Shown: in pieces, positions 1-8,941 of the stretch
Numbering within the stretch: position 1 is the stretch's first letter
How the letters are laid out: every line of letters begins with the position of its first letter
From: Marinobacter sp.
GTDB lineage: Bacteria > Pseudomonadota > Gammaproteobacteria > Pseudomonadales > Oleiphilaceae
Length of the DNA stretch: 40,321 nucleotides
Assembly (NCBI GenBank): GCA_018066865.1
Contig: JAGPVT010000024.1
Span: 1 to 40,321 of the forward strand
Direction of reading: 5' to 3'
The notes under the pieces: generated by a model
The model's input: the letters and a program-made list of their open reading frames with translations, nothing else
Told to the model about the DNA's origin: nothing
The model's database searches: none
Translations under genes and position numbers: made by a program

Positions 1-675
1 CAGATGGCGGCGCTTGAGAAAGGCGCACCCGGTGGTTTGCTGTTTCAGAGCCTGTCCGGCACAGAAAAGGGTCTCAATGAGTTCGGTGTCACCGTAGAGC
101 TGCTGGATGAAGCCTATGAGATGGGCAAGCATTACTGCAAGCTTGCGGGTTCAAACATGATGTACTTTGAAACCGGCCAGGGAACGGCGCTGTCCGCCAA
201 CGCCCACCATGGTGCGGATCAAGTGACCATTGAAGCCAGAAACTACGGCCTGGCAAAGCGTTATAATCCGCACTTGCTGAACACCGTTGTGGGGTTTATT
301 GGTCCGGAATATCTGTTCAATCACCAGCAGATCACACGTGCTGCGTTGGAAGATCATTTCATGGGCAAGCTGACTGGCATCTCCATGGGATGCGACGCCT
401 GTTATACGAATCATGCCGATACCGATCAGAATTCCAACGAAAACCTGACTGTGTTGTTGGCGGCTGCGGGCTGCAATTACGTGATGTCTCTTCCGCTGGG
501 AGACGACATTATGCTGAATTATCAGACTACCGGCTTTCATGACGTTGCCACCGCGCGTCAGCTACTTGGCTACCGTCCGGCTCCCGAGTTCGAAGCCTGG
601 ATGGAAACCATGGGTCTGATGGAAAACGGAAAGCTCACCGCCCGCGCGGGCGACCCATCCATCTTCTTTGATTGA
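1..675 (+). CDS. eutB: Ethanolamine ammonia-lyase large subunit, C-terminal part
   Basis: EutB is the large, active-site subunit of adenosylcobalamin-dependent ethanolamine ammonia-lyase, which splits ethanolamine into acetaldehyde and ammonia inside a bacterial microcompartment. The reading frame is open from base 1, so the gene begins outside the window; about 224 C-terminal residues of a roughly 450-residue family are present. Visible family blocks are [27 protein letters not shown], the [11 protein letters not shown] block near the C-terminus, and the terminal [10 protein letters not shown]. The stop lies 10 bases before the eutC start, so the two subunits are almost certainly cotranscribed. 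The identification follows from strong conservation with enterobacterial EutB. The Met at position 4 is internal, not a start. Confidence 0.97.
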   Translation, partial: QMAALEKGAPGGLLFQSLSGTEKGLNEFGVTVELLDEAYEMGKHYCKLAGSNMMYFETGQGTALSANAHHGADQVTIEARNYGLAKRYNPHLLNTVVGFIGPEYLFNHQQITRAALEDHFMGKLTGISMGCDACYTNHADTDQNSNENLTVLLAAAGCNYVMSLPLGDDIMLNYQTTGFHDVATARQLLGYRPAPEFEAWMETMGLMENGKLTARAGDPSIFFD

Positions 676-685
676 GGTGACAACC

Positions 686-1630
686 ATGGACGAGCAAACA
701 ATTCAGAGTATCGTCAATTCGGTGTTGCGTGAGCTGGGTGAGCAGTCTCTCCCGGCCGGGAAGGTAACCCGTGTTGAGTCCCAGAGCGGTGGTTCGCAGC
801 AAAATAATCCGCCGGCCTACAAGCCTTCGGAAGCTGCTGGCCGGCAGTCTGCAGAAAAGGAACCGGGCGAGGGTCTTGAGGATCTCAGCCTCGATAAGTT
901 TATTCACTGGAATGGTATCGAAAACGCCCACAATGCCTCAGTAAACAGCGACATGGTCAAGCAAACGGCGGCACGCGTCTGTCAGGGGCGTGCAGGGCCA
1001 AGGCCACGCACCCGGTCACTTTTGCGTTTTCTCGCGGATCACTCGCGCTCCAAAGACACCGTTGTTAATGAAGTGGCTCCTGAGTGGCTTGAAAAGCAGA
1101 ACCTCTGGGAAGTGCAGACTCAGGTTGCAGACAAAAGCGAGTATCTCAGGCGCCCGGATTTGGGCCGCAAGCTTTCCGATGAAGCGAAGAAAATCATTGG
1201 TGAGCGCTGCAAAAAATCGCCCCAGGTGCAGGTGGTTATTTCAGACGGGCTAAGTACAGACGCCGTCACCAATAACCTTGACGAAATCATCCCACCTCTG
1301 ATGAAAGGGCTTGAGAGCGCCGGGTTTACCGTTGGTACGCCGTTCTTTTTGCGTTACGGCCGGGTGAAAGCCCAGGACGAAATCGGCAACCTGCTTCAGG
1401 CCGATGCCAACCTTCTGTTGATTGGAGAAAGGCCCGGGTTGGGGCAGTCTGAAAGCCTGAGTTGTTATTGCGTCTACAAGCCCACAGAGAAAACGGTGGA
1501 GTCGGACCGAATGGTTATTTCCAATATCCATAAGGGCGGAACACCGCCCATTGAAGCGGCAGCTGTTATCGTTGATCTGACGCGCAAAATGCTTGAACAG
1601 AAAGCGAGTGGGCTAAACCTGAAACGCTGA
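686..1630 (+). CDS. eutC: Ethanolamine ammonia-lyase small subunit
   Basis: EutC is the small subunit that with EutB forms ethanolamine ammonia-lyase and contributes to the cobalamin site. The protein has 314 residues, slightly longer than the roughly 295 of E. coli, because of a low-complexity Gln/Ser/Glu-rich linker at about residues 25-70. This linker follows an amphipathic N-terminus ([17 protein letters not shown]) of the kind that targets cargo to microcompartments; that role is inferred. Family blocks include [37 protein letters not shown] and [14 protein letters not shown] chose ATG 686 because GAGGTG sits 6 bases upstream. An in-frame TTG at 668, inside the eutB end, has no better signal. 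Confidence 0.96.
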   Translation: MDEQTIQSIVNSVLRELGEQSLPAGKVTRVESQSGGSQQNNPPAYKPSEAAGRQSAEKEPGEGLEDLSLDKFIHWNGIENAHNASVNSDMVKQTAARVCQGRAGPRPRTRSLLRFLADHSRSKDTVVNEVAPEWLEKQNLWEVQTQVADKSEYLRRPDLGRKLSDEAKKIIGERCKKSPQVQVVISDGLSTDAVTNNLDEIIPPLMKGLESAGFTVGTPFFLRYGRVKAQDEIGNLLQADANLLLIGERPGLGQSESLSCYCVYKPTEKTVESDRMVISNIHKGGTPPIEAAAVIVDLTRKMLEQKASGLNLKR

Positions 1631-1655
1631 AGCCAAGGGCTCAGGCACATGGTTC

Positions 1656-1678
1656 GGAGTTCTTTAAAAAAAGACTCC
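1656..1678 (+). other. Hairpin between eutC and eutL
   Basis: GGAGT and CTTT (split by one bulged T) pair with AAAG and ACTCC around an AAAA loop. No U-run follows, so it does not look like an intrinsic terminator. It may mark an mRNA processing or stability element separating enzyme genes from shell genes. The role is inferred. Confidence 0.4.
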
Positions 1679-1704
1679 CGGCACGATATTAAAGGAGCAC
1701 CATC

Positions 1705-2361
1705 ATGGCAGTTCGGGACGAAATCAGAGCAACGGTACTGGCAACCCGTATTATTGCGTCAGTCGATGACGCAATGATGAAGCAGTTTAATCTCAAAAAG
1801 GAACAGCGTTGCATAGGCATGATCACCGCCGACAGTGATGACGTTACCTATGTGGCGTTGGATGAAGCGACAAAAGCTGCACAGGTTGATGTGGTTTACG
1901 CCAAGTCATTCTATGCCGGTGCTGCGCATTCATCCGGCCTGTTGTCCGGAGAGGTGATCGGCATCATTGCCGGGCCGGGACCAGCGGATGTCATCGCAGG
2001 ACTTCAGCGTGCGCAGGAAGTTATCGAGAATGAGGCCTGTTTCTACTCCGCCAACGACGAAGGCAGCATCGCGTATTTTGCTCATCTGGTATCCGCCACA
2101 GGAGGCTACCTGTCCAAAGAGGGCGGGATGAAGCGGGGCGATTCAATGGCATATCTGATCGCGCCGCCACTGGAAGCGATGTTCGGTATGGATGCAGCAC
2201 TGAAAGCAGCCAGCGTTCAAGTGGCCACCTTCTTTGCTCCTCCTTCTGAAACTAACTACGGTGGCGGGTTTCTGACCGGTAGTCAGGCGGCCTGCAGAGC
2301 AGCTTGTGAAGCCTTCGAGGAGGCTGTTTTGGCGGTTGCCAGAAATCCTATTGATATATGA
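1705..2361 (+). CDS. eutL: Microcompartment shell protein EutL
   Basis: EutL is a tandem-BMC-domain shell protein that forms pseudohexameric trimers with a gated central pore in the ethanolamine compartment shell. The 218-residue length matches the family. Recognisable blocks are the N-terminal circularly permuted BMC repeat (IGMITADSDDVTYVALDEAT), the middle AKSFYAGAAHSSG segment, and the second repeat with APPLEAMFGMDAALKAA and TNYGGGFLTGSQAACRAAC near the C-terminus. AAAGGAG at about 1690 gives a good ribosome-binding site. The end overlaps the next ORF by 4 bases (ATGA), indicating translational coupling to the PduS-like gene. EutL is diagnostic of an ethanolamine rather than a propanediol compartment, which makes the next two genes notable. 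Confidence 0.96.
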   Translation: MAVRDEIRATVLATRIIASVDDAMMKQFNLKKEQRCIGMITADSDDVTYVALDEATKAAQVDVVYAKSFYAGAAHSSGLLSGEVIGIIAGPGPADVIAGLQRAQEVIENEACFYSANDEGSIAYFAHLVSATGGYLSKEGGMKRGDSMAYLIAPPLEAMFGMDAALKAASVQVATFFAPPSETNYGGGFLTGSQAACRAACEAFEEAVLAVARNPIDI

Positions 2362-3707
2362 GTGGCTCGATTGACATGAACTCTCTTGTTGAAAAAGTCA
2401 GGAATGCAGGCGTTGTCGGCGCTGGTGGCGCAGGCTTCCCGTCGTACGTGAAAATGCAGGCACGAGTGGATGTTCTGATTGCCAACGGCGCCGAATGCGA
2501 GCCTTTGTTATATAAAGACCAGACGGTTATTCAACGGTTTGCAGCCGAACTGCTGCAGGGTATGGCGTTATTGATGGAACAGACCGGTGCAGGCCGGGGC
2601 GTAATAGCCATCAAGGACAAGCACCAGGATTCAATATCTCATATCGAACCGCTCCTGCCGGACAACATTGAGCTGAAACCTATGCGCAACGTTTACCCGG
2701 CGGGCGATGAATACGAGTTGGTTTATGAGGTAACCGGGAATCGTATTCCGGCGGGTGGCCTGCCCAAGGATATCGGCGTACTGGTTCAGAACGTTGAGAC
2801 GCTGGTAAACATTGCGAGGGCTGCCGAAGGACAGCCTGTGACCCGAACCATGATTACCGTGCACGGAGAGGTCGAGCAACCGTTTACAGCGTGGTTGCCA
2901 ATAGGTATGCGCTTTGCGGAGGTTATCAGTCTTGCAGGCGCCATCACCTGTGATGACCCGGTAGTGATTGATGGCGGTGCCATGATGGGCCAGGTGGTTG
3001 ACGATCTGGAGACGCCGATTTCGGCAGTAAGCAGCGGGTTGCTGGTGCTGCCACGGGATGCCAATCTCGTAAGGCGACGCTCGGAAACCGAGCAGCAGTA
3101 CAAACGCATCGGAAAATCCGGCTGCGATCAGTGCACCCTGTGTACTGAAATGTGCCCGAGATACCTGCTCGGCTATCCGATACAGCCGCATCTGGTTATG
3201 CGGTCACTGCTCACTACCGGTGAGGTCAGCGAAACCTTATCGGTCCATGCCCAGGCCTGTTGTGAGTGCAATATCTGCACTCTGTGGGCGTGCCCGGAGC
3301 AGCTGAACCCCCGGGATATCTGCGTTTCAACCAAGCGCGATCTCAAAGCCAACGACCTGTGGCTGACGCCGGAGCAATTGCAGGGCCAGACCCGTGAGGT
3401 GCACAGCATGCGTGAATACCGGGGCGTGCCATCGCAGCGGCTGACCCGTAAGCTGGGCCTGGCGAAATACGACAGCAAAACGGCGCATTGGAAAGAGGTA
3501 GATACGGCACCTTCCCGGGTAACTATTCCATTGCATCAGCGCATGGGGCGGCAGCCTGAGCCGGTCGTAAAAACCGGAGACATCGTGGCTGAGGGGGCTG
3601 TGATTGCAACAACGCCGGGCGATGGAATGGGCGTTCCACTTCATGCCAGTATCAGCGGCAAGGTGACATTGATAGACGGCTTTATCGAAATTAACGCCGT
3701 TAACTGA
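2358..3707 (+). CDS. pduS: PduS/RnfC-like cobalamin reductase or electron-transfer protein
   Basis: The protein resembles PduS, a flavin and iron-sulfur protein of propanediol compartments that reduces cobalamin, and more distantly the RnfC subunit of ion-pumping electron-transfer complexes. From the N-terminus I see a glycine-rich flavin/NADH-binding segment (GVVGAGGAGFPSY, about residues 18-30), a SLBB-like middle region, and two ferredoxin-type cysteine clusters: C256, C259, C262, C266 followed by P, and C301, C304, C307, C312 followed by P. A C-terminal lipoyl/RnfC-like hammerhead follows (TIPLHQRMGRQPEPVVKTGD). At 449 residues it is full length. It is coupled to eutL by an ATGA overlap. 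Here it probably feeds electrons for reactivating the EutBC cobalamin cofactor or for internal redox balance; that is inference. I am sure of the family, less so of the function. Confidence 0.88.
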   Translation: MSGSIDMNSLVEKVRNAGVVGAGGAGFPSYVKMQARVDVLIANGAECEPLLYKDQTVIQRFAAELLQGMALLMEQTGAGRGVIAIKDKHQDSISHIEPLLPDNIELKPMRNVYPAGDEYELVYEVTGNRIPAGGLPKDIGVLVQNVETLVNIARAAEGQPVTRTMITVHGEVEQPFTAWLPIGMRFAEVISLAGAITCDDPVVIDGGAMMGQVVDDLETPISAVSSGLLVLPRDANLVRRRSETEQQYKRIGKSGCDQCTLCTEMCPRYLLGYPIQPHLVMRSLLTTGEVSETLSVHAQACCECNICTLWACPEQLNPRDICVSTKRDLKANDLWLTPEQLQGQTREVHSMREYRGVPSQRLTRKLGLAKYDSKTAHWKEVDTAPSRVTIPLHQRMGRQPEPVVKTGDIVAEGAVIATTPGDGMGVPLHASISGKVTLIDGFIEINAVN

Positions 3708-3731
3708 TCCGGGTTCTGACAGGAATTGATC

Positions 3732-4286
3732 ATGAGCAACAAAAGCGCGATCGGAATGATTGAAATGAATTCAATCGCAAAAGGCTACGCGGTAGGCGAC
3801 GCCATGCTGAAGGCGGCGAACGTCGAAATTGTGTTTAACCGGACCATCTGCCCGGGCAAATTCATGGTCATGGTAGCCGGCGATGTGGCCGCCGTTGAGT
3901 CCGCTATGTCTGCGGGGCTGGATATGGGGAGCGAAACCATTGTGGACGAACTGATCATCCCCAATGTTCACCCGTCTGTCTTCTCTGCCATTAGCGGTAC
4001 ACGCGTAATCGAGGAAACGGCAGCCCTGGGTATTATTGAGACCTTCTCGGTTGCCACCATCATCGAAGCAGCAGACGCTGCAGTAAAAGCCGCCAACGTC
4101 GAGTTGATCGATATCCATTTGGCCATGGCAATCGGTGGCAAGGGTTTTCTGACCCTGACCGGCGACGTAGCTGCAGTGACCGCTGCCGTGGAGGCGGGGA
4201 CAGACTACATCAAGGCAAAAGGGCTTCTGGTTGATAAAGTCGTCATCCCACAGCCCCGGAAAGAGATCTTGCGAGACAAGTTATAG
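3732..4286 (+). CDS. pduT: PduT-like tandem BMC shell protein with predicted Fe-S site
   Basis: Two BMC repeats are visible: SAIGMIEMNSIAKGYAVGDAML at the start and ALGIIETFSVATIIEAADAAVK from about residue 97. The 184-residue length equals that usual for PduT. PduT trimers hold a [4Fe-4S] cluster at the central pore, bound by one cysteine per subunit near residue 38. Here the only cysteine, C40 in TICPGKFMV, sits at the matching place, so the metal site is probably kept. I chose ATG 3732 because AGGA lies 7 bases upstream; an in-frame TTG at 3726 is less likely. Together with the preceding PduS-like protein it would form an electron path across the shell. It is the last gene of the compartment operon in this window. 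Confidence 0.9.
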   Translation: MSNKSAIGMIEMNSIAKGYAVGDAMLKAANVEIVFNRTICPGKFMVMVAGDVAAVESAMSAGLDMGSETIVDELIIPNVHPSVFSAISGTRVIEETAALGIIETFSVATIIEAADAAVKAANVELIDIHLAMAIGGKGFLTLTGDVAAVTAAVEAGTDYIKAKGLLVDKVVIPQPRKEILRDKL

Positions 4287-4313
4287 CCCGTACAGTGCTA
4301 CTGTTGTGTGAAA

Positions 4314-4322
4314 TGATATACT
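4314..4322 (+). promoter_or_regulatory. Putative nadA promoter, extended -10
   Basis: TGATATACT matches an extended -10 element (TGnTATACT), 33 bases before the nadA start. No good -35 is seen at 17 bases, which is normal for extended -10 promoters. It fits the functional break between the compartment operon and nadA. Confidence 0.45.
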
Positions 4323-4354
4323 TGGGCGCAGAAAGCAACTGAGAGTAGCTGTAC

Positions 4355-5416
4355 ATGACTAAAGCGGAAGACCGAATCCTTGTTCAGGAACACTTGGCCC
4401 ACGCAGCGGAGCCGAAGCCGCTCAGCGCTGATGAGAAGGCGCGGCTTGAAACCCGTATCAAGGCTGTCCTCAAGGAAAAGGACGCCGTGCTTGTGGCGCA
4501 CTATTACACAGATCCCGACATCCAGCGCCTTGCCGAGGAAAGCGGCGGCTGTGTGGCAGATTCATTGGAAATGGCCCGTTTCGGGAACCAGCATCCGGCC
4601 TCGACGGTGGTCGTTGCGGGTGTTCGCTTCATGGGTGAAACGGCCAAGATTCTGAACCCTGAAAAACGCGTGTTAATGCCTACGCTGGAAGCAACCTGCT
4701 CCCTGGATGTCGGGTGCCCGGCGGATGAATTTGCAGCTTACTGTGATCAGCATAGCGATCGTACTGTGGTGGTGTATGCCAATACCTCCGCCGCTGTTAA
4801 AGCCCGGGCCGACTGGGTTGTAACGTCCAGCTGTGCCCAAGCAATTGTGGAAGACCTGGATGCCCGGGGGGAGAAGATACTCTGGGCTCCTGATAAGCAC
4901 CTTGGCCACTACGTACAGAAAACCACCGGGGCTGACATGCTGCTGTGGGACGGCTCGTGCATTGTGCATGAGGAGTTCAAGCATCGCGGGCTGGAAGACC
5001 TTAAAGCGCTGTATCCCGATGCCGCTGTTCTGGTTCACCCGGAGTCTCCCGATGCGGTTGTAGAGATGGCGGATGTCGTTGGCTCAACCTCGCAACTGAT
5101 CCACGCGGTACAGACCTTGCCGAATCAGGAATTCATTGTCGCGACAGACAATGGCATTTTCTACAAAATGCAGCAGCTGGCACCCAATAAAACGCTTATT
5201 GAAGCGCCTACAGCCGGCAACGGTGCCACGTGCCGCAGCTGTGCCCAATGTCCCTGGATGGCGATGAACGGCCTGGAAAACCTTCTCCATGTGATTGAGA
5301 ACGGTGATCAGGAAGTGCTGGTGGATGAGGGAACCCGGGAGGGCGCCCTAAGGCCCCTGCGGCGGATGCTGGATTTCACTGCAGGGATGAACCTGAAAGC
5401 GGCTGGTAACGCCTGA
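4355..5416 (+). CDS. nadA: Quinolinate synthase
   Basis: NadA condenses iminoaspartate with dihydroxyacetone phosphate to quinolinate, the second step of de novo NAD synthesis, in the cytoplasm. The 353 residues match the family. Its [4Fe-4S] cluster is bound by three conserved cysteines, here C115 ([11 protein letters not shown]), C202 ([11 protein letters not shown]) and C299 in the [10 protein letters not shown] block. Substrate-binding blocks [25 protein letters not shown] and [11 protein letters not shown] are also present. It appears to be transcribed alone and converges on bepA, with only 2 bases between the stops. It is unrelated to the upstream microcompartment genes. Confidence 0.98.
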   Translation: MTKAEDRILVQEHLAHAAEPKPLSADEKARLETRIKAVLKEKDAVLVAHYYTDPDIQRLAEESGGCVADSLEMARFGNQHPASTVVVAGVRFMGETAKILNPEKRVLMPTLEATCSLDVGCPADEFAAYCDQHSDRTVVVYANTSAAVKARADWVVTSSCAQAIVEDLDARGEKILWAPDKHLGHYVQKTTGADMLLWDGSCIVHEEFKHRGLEDLKALYPDAAVLVHPESPDAVVEMADVVGSTSQLIHAVQTLPNQEFIVATDNGIFYKMQQLAPNKTLIEAPTAGNGATCRSCAQCPWMAMNGLENLLHVIENGDQEVLVDEGTREGALRPLRRMLDFTAGMNLKAAGNA

Positions 5417-5418
5417 GC

Positions 5419-6894
5419 TTAGCTGTTTCTGTGTGCCTGAAGGCGGCTGGTGATCTCACTCAGCCGCTCACTCACCACCTGTCTCTGGGCAGAGCCTGCG
5501 GGCAACTTCTCCTGAGCCTGCCTGAGTTGCCTCTGGGCAGATTCCAGATCTCCCATGAGGGCATCGTATTCCGCCCGGGCGCGGTGCACGCCAACAATGT
5601 TCCTGGCCATGCCTTCGGCTTCTGCCAGTCTCAGCCACAGATACTCCTGCTGGGGCATCCTGCGCGTCAGCTGTTTCAGGTGTTCGGCTGCCTGAGTACC
5701 GTTCCCCGTCGCAATTTCCACATCGGCAAGAGTGGATGTGATCGGATAGTTGCCGGGGTTTCTACTCAGGGCGTCTTTGAGCAGAGCTCTCGCCTCATCC
5801 AGTTTGTTCTGCTGCATCAAAGTTTCTGCAAGCGTTACCTGAAAGGTTATCCGTCCCGGATTGTTGACCAGTAATTCCTTAATGCCCTTGGCGGCCTTCT
5901 CGAACTGGTCGTTGCTCAGGTAAGCGACAGCCAGCCCGTAACGGATTGCCTCATTGCCCTGAGCGCCAGGTTTATTCAGGTGGTTTTCGAAGGTCTCCAC
6001 GGCCAATTCGGGCGACTGCGCATAATGCACTTGCAGGCGGCTGCGAACCAGATGGTACTCCTGGCCGTCACTGACGGGCCTTTCAGGAAATTGTTCCGCA
6101 CGGTTGCGAGTATCCGCCACCCGGTTCTGGGTCAGCGGGTGCGTTGAGAGATACTCCGGCATGTTGTTCCCTTGTAGCCGGTTCTGCCGCATCATGATCT
6201 CGAACATCTCCGGCATGCCGCGGGGGTCCATTCCTGCGGTTGCGAGGATATCCAGCCCCACCCGGTCGGCTTCCTGTTCGTGTGACCGGCTATACGCCAG
6301 CATATTCTGGATGGCCAAAGCCTGAGTGCCGACAATGGCGGCAATGCCTATATCGGATTGCGTGACCGCAGAGAGCACAATGCCGGCGATCATCCCGGCA
6401 ATGGTAAGGGGGGCACTGGTTTCCTGCTGCTCCAGCCGGCGGGCAAAGTGTCGCTGGCTGAGGTGGGCAAGCTCGTGAGCGAGCACCGATGCAAACTGTT
6501 GCTCCGTGGCTGCGTTGAGGAACAAGCCTCCGTTTACACCCACAATACCGCCGGGTACCGCGAAAGCGTTTATGGCTGGGCTATCAATGAGTGCCAAGGT
6601 AAGGTCGCGGTTATCCAGCGGCGCTGAAGGCACGAGTTTATAGATGATGGCACTCAGATAATCATAAACCAGAGGATCGGTAATGCGTGGAGCCGACCGC
6701 CGGATCGACACCATAACCTGCTGCCCGATATCGCTCTCCTGTTGTCCGGAAATAAGGCCGCCACCGGTTCCTCCAATATTCGGAAGCCGGGTTTCCTGTG
6801 CGGTGGCCGCAGAGCCGGACACCAGTGTAAAGGCGAAAACCACAGCGACTAAAAGCTGTCGGTAGCTGCGGCAATCTGTGTGGACGATATTCAT
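5419..6894 (-). CDS. bepA: Periplasmic M48 metalloprotease/chaperone BepA-like
   Basis: BepA (YfgC) is a periplasmic zinc metalloprotease and chaperone that promotes LptD maturation and degrades stalled outer-membrane proteins. The 491 residues match E. coli BepA (487). A signal peptide spans about residues 1-32, ending near SAATAQ. The M48 catalytic motif HELAH lies at 140-144, the third zinc ligand is E206 in the HEQEAD motif, and H252 (STHPLTQNRV) matches the histidine that keeps BepA in a self-inhibited state. The C-terminal half (about 290-480) has TPR-like helices. bamC, encoding another part of outer-membrane protein assembly, is nearby but in a separate unit. Confidence 0.94.
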   Translation of the reverse strand: MNIVHTDCRSYRQLLVAVVFAFTLVSGSAATAQETRLPNIGGTGGGLISGQQESDIGQQVMVSIRRSAPRITDPLVYDYLSAIIYKLVPSAPLDNRDLTLALIDSPAINAFAVPGGIVGVNGGLFLNAATEQQFASVLAHELAHLSQRHFARRLEQQETSAPLTIAGMIAGIVLSAVTQSDIGIAAIVGTQALAIQNMLAYSRSHEQEADRVGLDILATAGMDPRGMPEMFEIMMRQNRLQGNNMPEYLSTHPLTQNRVADTRNRAEQFPERPVSDGQEYHLVRSRLQVHYAQSPELAVETFENHLNKPGAQGNEAIRYGLAVAYLSNDQFEKAAKGIKELLVNNPGRITFQVTLAETLMQQNKLDEARALLKDALSRNPGNYPITSTLADVEIATGNGTQAAEHLKQLTRRMPQQEYLWLRLAEAEGMARNIVGVHRARAEYDALMGDLESAQRQLRQAQEKLPAGSAQRQVVSERLSEITSRLQAHRNS

Positions 6895-7020
6895 GTAATG
6901 TTGTGATCTCCTGGTTCAACCTGCGCCTGTGACAGCAGGATACCGTCGAGATTCCGGTATAAAGTCCGGATCTGCTGATTAACAGGTATTGTGATGCATT
7001 ACAGTATCACTGGAGGCATA

Positions 7021-7050
7021 ATGCCGGCTTGCGAATTCCATGTCTTTTGA
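7021..7050 (+). CDS. Nine-codon leader ORF upstream of tusA
   Basis: A strong ribosome-binding site (GGAGG, 7012-7016) precedes an ATG that opens a 9-codon ORF (MPACEFHVF) ending in TGA. It is in the same frame as tusA, whose ATG follows 15 bases after this stop and has no Shine-Dalgarno of its own. Translation of the leader could deliver ribosomes to tusA by reinitiation. No peptide function is claimed. Confidence 0.35.
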   Translation: MPACEFHVF

Positions 7051-7065
7051 TGGTGCACCCTCTTT

Positions 7066-7293
7066 ATGGTCGATCGTACACTGGATACGTCCGGGCTGCG
7101 CTGCCCGATGCCCCTGCTGAAAACAAAGCTGGAACTCAACGGCATGGCGCCCGGCGAAAAGCTTGAGGTCATTGCCACCGATGCGGGCTCCGCTCGCGAT
7201 ATTCCGGCCTTTCTGGAGTTGTCCCGCCACCGCTTGGTGAACTCATCAGAAACTGAAGGCCAGTACCGGTTTGTGATAGAGTGCGGCGGTTAA
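7066..7293 (+). CDS. tusA: TusA-family sulfurtransferase
   Basis: TusA/SirA-family proteins are small cytoplasmic sulfur carriers that pass persulfide sulfur, for example to the 2-thiouridine pathway of tRNA or to molybdenum-cofactor enzymes. The 75-residue protein has the hallmark C-P-x-P motif (LRCPMPLLKTK) with the persulfide-carrying C13, followed by the family pattern of GEKLEVIATD and SARDIPAFL. ATG 7066 is the only start between an in-frame TGA (7048) and the motif; no Shine-Dalgarno is seen, and the short leader ORF just upstream may supply ribosomes. The downstream transporter gene starts 16 bases after the stop, so they probably share a transcript. Whether it is the tRNA-thiolation TusA or a paralogue cannot be decided from sequence alone. 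Confidence 0.88.
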   Translation: MVDRTLDTSGLRCPMPLLKTKLELNGMAPGEKLEVIATDAGSARDIPAFLELSRHRLVNSSETEGQYRFVIECGG

Positions 7294-7309
7294 TTTTCCG
7301 GAGTCCTTG

Positions 7310-8389
7310 ATGTTCAGAATTTTACGCGGTCTTGCGCACAAATACTTTTCAGATGAAGAAGCTGTCATTCTTTTCCTGATCCTGGTGACAGGCACAGTTT
7401 TTATCATCTGGTTCGGTGCCATGCTTGCACCAGTCATTGGCTCCCTCATCGTCGCGTTCATTTTGCAGGGCCTTGTTACCCGGCTGAACACTCTCGGCGT
7501 TCCCGAGGGTATAGCAATACTGAGCGTATTCCTGGTGTTTCTCGGCGTACTGGTGGGCTTCATTTTTGGCCTGCTGCCGCTTATATGGACTCAGCTTAGT
7601 AACCTGGCGGGCGAGGCACCCCGAATCATCGGCGAGCTTCAGTCCTATCTTGAGGTGCTGCCTGAAGAATACCCTCACATGATTTCGGCCGAGGCGGTGC
7701 GCAGTCTATACCAGCAGGTGAACACAGAAGTAGGGCACATGACTCAGTGGCTGGTGTCCTTTTCGTTATCAAGTATCCCGGATTTGGTGGCACTGCTGAT
7801 TTACATGGTATTGGTGCCTATCCTGGTGTTTTTCTTCCTGAAAGACCGTGAAGTCCTGCTTGGCTCCATTTCCCGACTGCTGCCACCTCAGCGCCCGATG
7901 ATGCTGCAAATCTGGCACGAAGTGAACCTTCAGTGTGCTAATTACGTTCGGGGGAAAGCTCTTGAAATTCTGATAGTTGGCGGCGCAACCTACATCGCGT
8001 TCAAATTCCTGGGTGTGCCTTATGCAGCTCTGCTTTCGCTTCTGGTAGGCCTGAGTGTTGTGATTCCCTACATTGGCGCTGCCGTCGTGACAATTCCGGT
8101 TGCGGTGATTGCACTGTTCGCCTTCGGCTGGGGCACCCACTTTATCTGGGTAATGGTAATATACGGAATCATTCAGGCCCTGGACGGAAACGTACTGGTG
8201 CCGGTGCTGTTTTCGGAAGTAAATAACCTGCACCCGGTTGTCATCATTATTTCAGTGCTGTTTTTTGGCGGTATTTGGGGGTTGTGGGGCGTTTTCTTTG
8301 CCATTCCGCTGGCAACCATGCTGAAAGCTGTATTTTCTGCCTGGCCGGTCAAGGAACCGTTCTCCTCAACCACGCCAGAACAGATGTAA
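7310..8389 (+). CDS. AI-2E/PerM family inner-membrane transporter
   Basis: The 359-residue protein is a polytopic inner-membrane protein of the AI-2E transporter superfamily (PerM, YdiK, TqsA). Hydrophobic segments occur at about residues 20-65 and 65-95, a soluble loop at about 95-150, then further segments (LVALLIYMVLVPILVFFFLK and onward to the C-terminus). The family signature near the end, GIIQALDGNVLVPVLFSEVNNLHPVVII, is clear. ATG 7310 is preferred over the overlapping TTG 7307 because GGAG lies 6 bases before it. The substrate is unknown: family members export varied solutes, and autoinducer export should not be assumed. It converges on bcp with 10 bases between stops. Confidence 0.9.
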   Translation: MFRILRGLAHKYFSDEEAVILFLILVTGTVFIIWFGAMLAPVIGSLIVAFILQGLVTRLNTLGVPEGIAILSVFLVFLGVLVGFIFGLLPLIWTQLSNLAGEAPRIIGELQSYLEVLPEEYPHMISAEAVRSLYQQVNTEVGHMTQWLVSFSLSSIPDLVALLIYMVLVPILVFFFLKDREVLLGSISRLLPPQRPMMLQIWHEVNLQCANYVRGKALEILIVGGATYIAFKFLGVPYAALLSLLVGLSVVIPYIGAAVVTIPVAVIALFAFGWGTHFIWVMVIYGIIQALDGNVLVPVLFSEVNNLHPVVIIISVLFFGGIWGLWGVFFAIPLATMLKAVFSAWPVKEPFSSTTPEQM

Positions 8390-8399
8390 CTGCCTGGCC

Positions 8400-8867
8400 T
8401 CAGAGCGCTTTTACGGCCGCGAGCACTTCATCCACGTGCCCCGGAACCTTCACTCCACGCCATTCTTTACGCAGCACGCCATCCTGATCAATCAGGAACG
8501 TGCTGCGATCAATGCCCATATACTCTTTGCCGTATAGCTTCTTGAGTTTGATCACGTCAAACAGCTCGCAAAGCGCCTCGTCTTTATCAGAAATCAGGTG
8601 AAACGGAAATTCGAACTTTTTGCGGAAATTCTCGTGGGCCTTGAGACCGTCCCGTGAGACTCCAAAAATCTCTGTATCCAGCTCAGCAAACGTTTTCATG
8701 TGATCCCGGAAGTCTTGCCCTTCGGTTGTACAGCCCGGCGTATTGTCTTTCGGGTAGAAATAAATAACCACATTCTTGCCGCGCAGATCCGCCAGACGAA
8801 CGGTCTGGTCGCCCGTGGCTGCCGCCTCAAAGTCCGGTACCGGCTTGTTCAGTTCAACAGATGACAT
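8400..8867 (-). CDS. bcp: Thioredoxin-dependent thiol peroxidase (Bcp/PrxQ)
   Basis: Bcp reduces hydrogen peroxide and organic hydroperoxides using thioredoxin. The 155-residue protein carries the peroxidatic cysteine C46 in YPKDNTPGCTTEG. The resolving cysteine found five residues later in E. coli Bcp is absent (Gln at 51); the only other cysteine is C100 (DEALCELFD), so this enzyme is either a 1-Cys form or uses a more distant resolving residue. It is divergent from dapA across a 74-base region holding both promoters. This bcp-dapA arrangement recurs in gammaproteobacteria. Confidence 0.95.
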   Translation of the reverse strand: MSSVELNKPVPDFEAAATGDQTVRLADLRGKNVVIYFYPKDNTPGCTTEGQDFRDHMKTFAELDTEIFGVSRDGLKAHENFRKKFEFPFHLISDKDEALCELFDVIKLKKLYGKEYMGIDRSTFLIDQDGVLRKEWRGVKVPGHVDEVLAAVKAL

Positions 8868-8941
8868 GACATCTCCTTTAATTCCCTTGTGTCAGTTCGT
8901 GCCCAACATTAACATAACCGTTTTATTCGGACGGAGTTTTT

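Noticed and set aside
668..685. TTG start that would extend eutC into eutB
   Set aside because: ATG 686 has GAGGTG at the right distance and gives the expected N-terminus.
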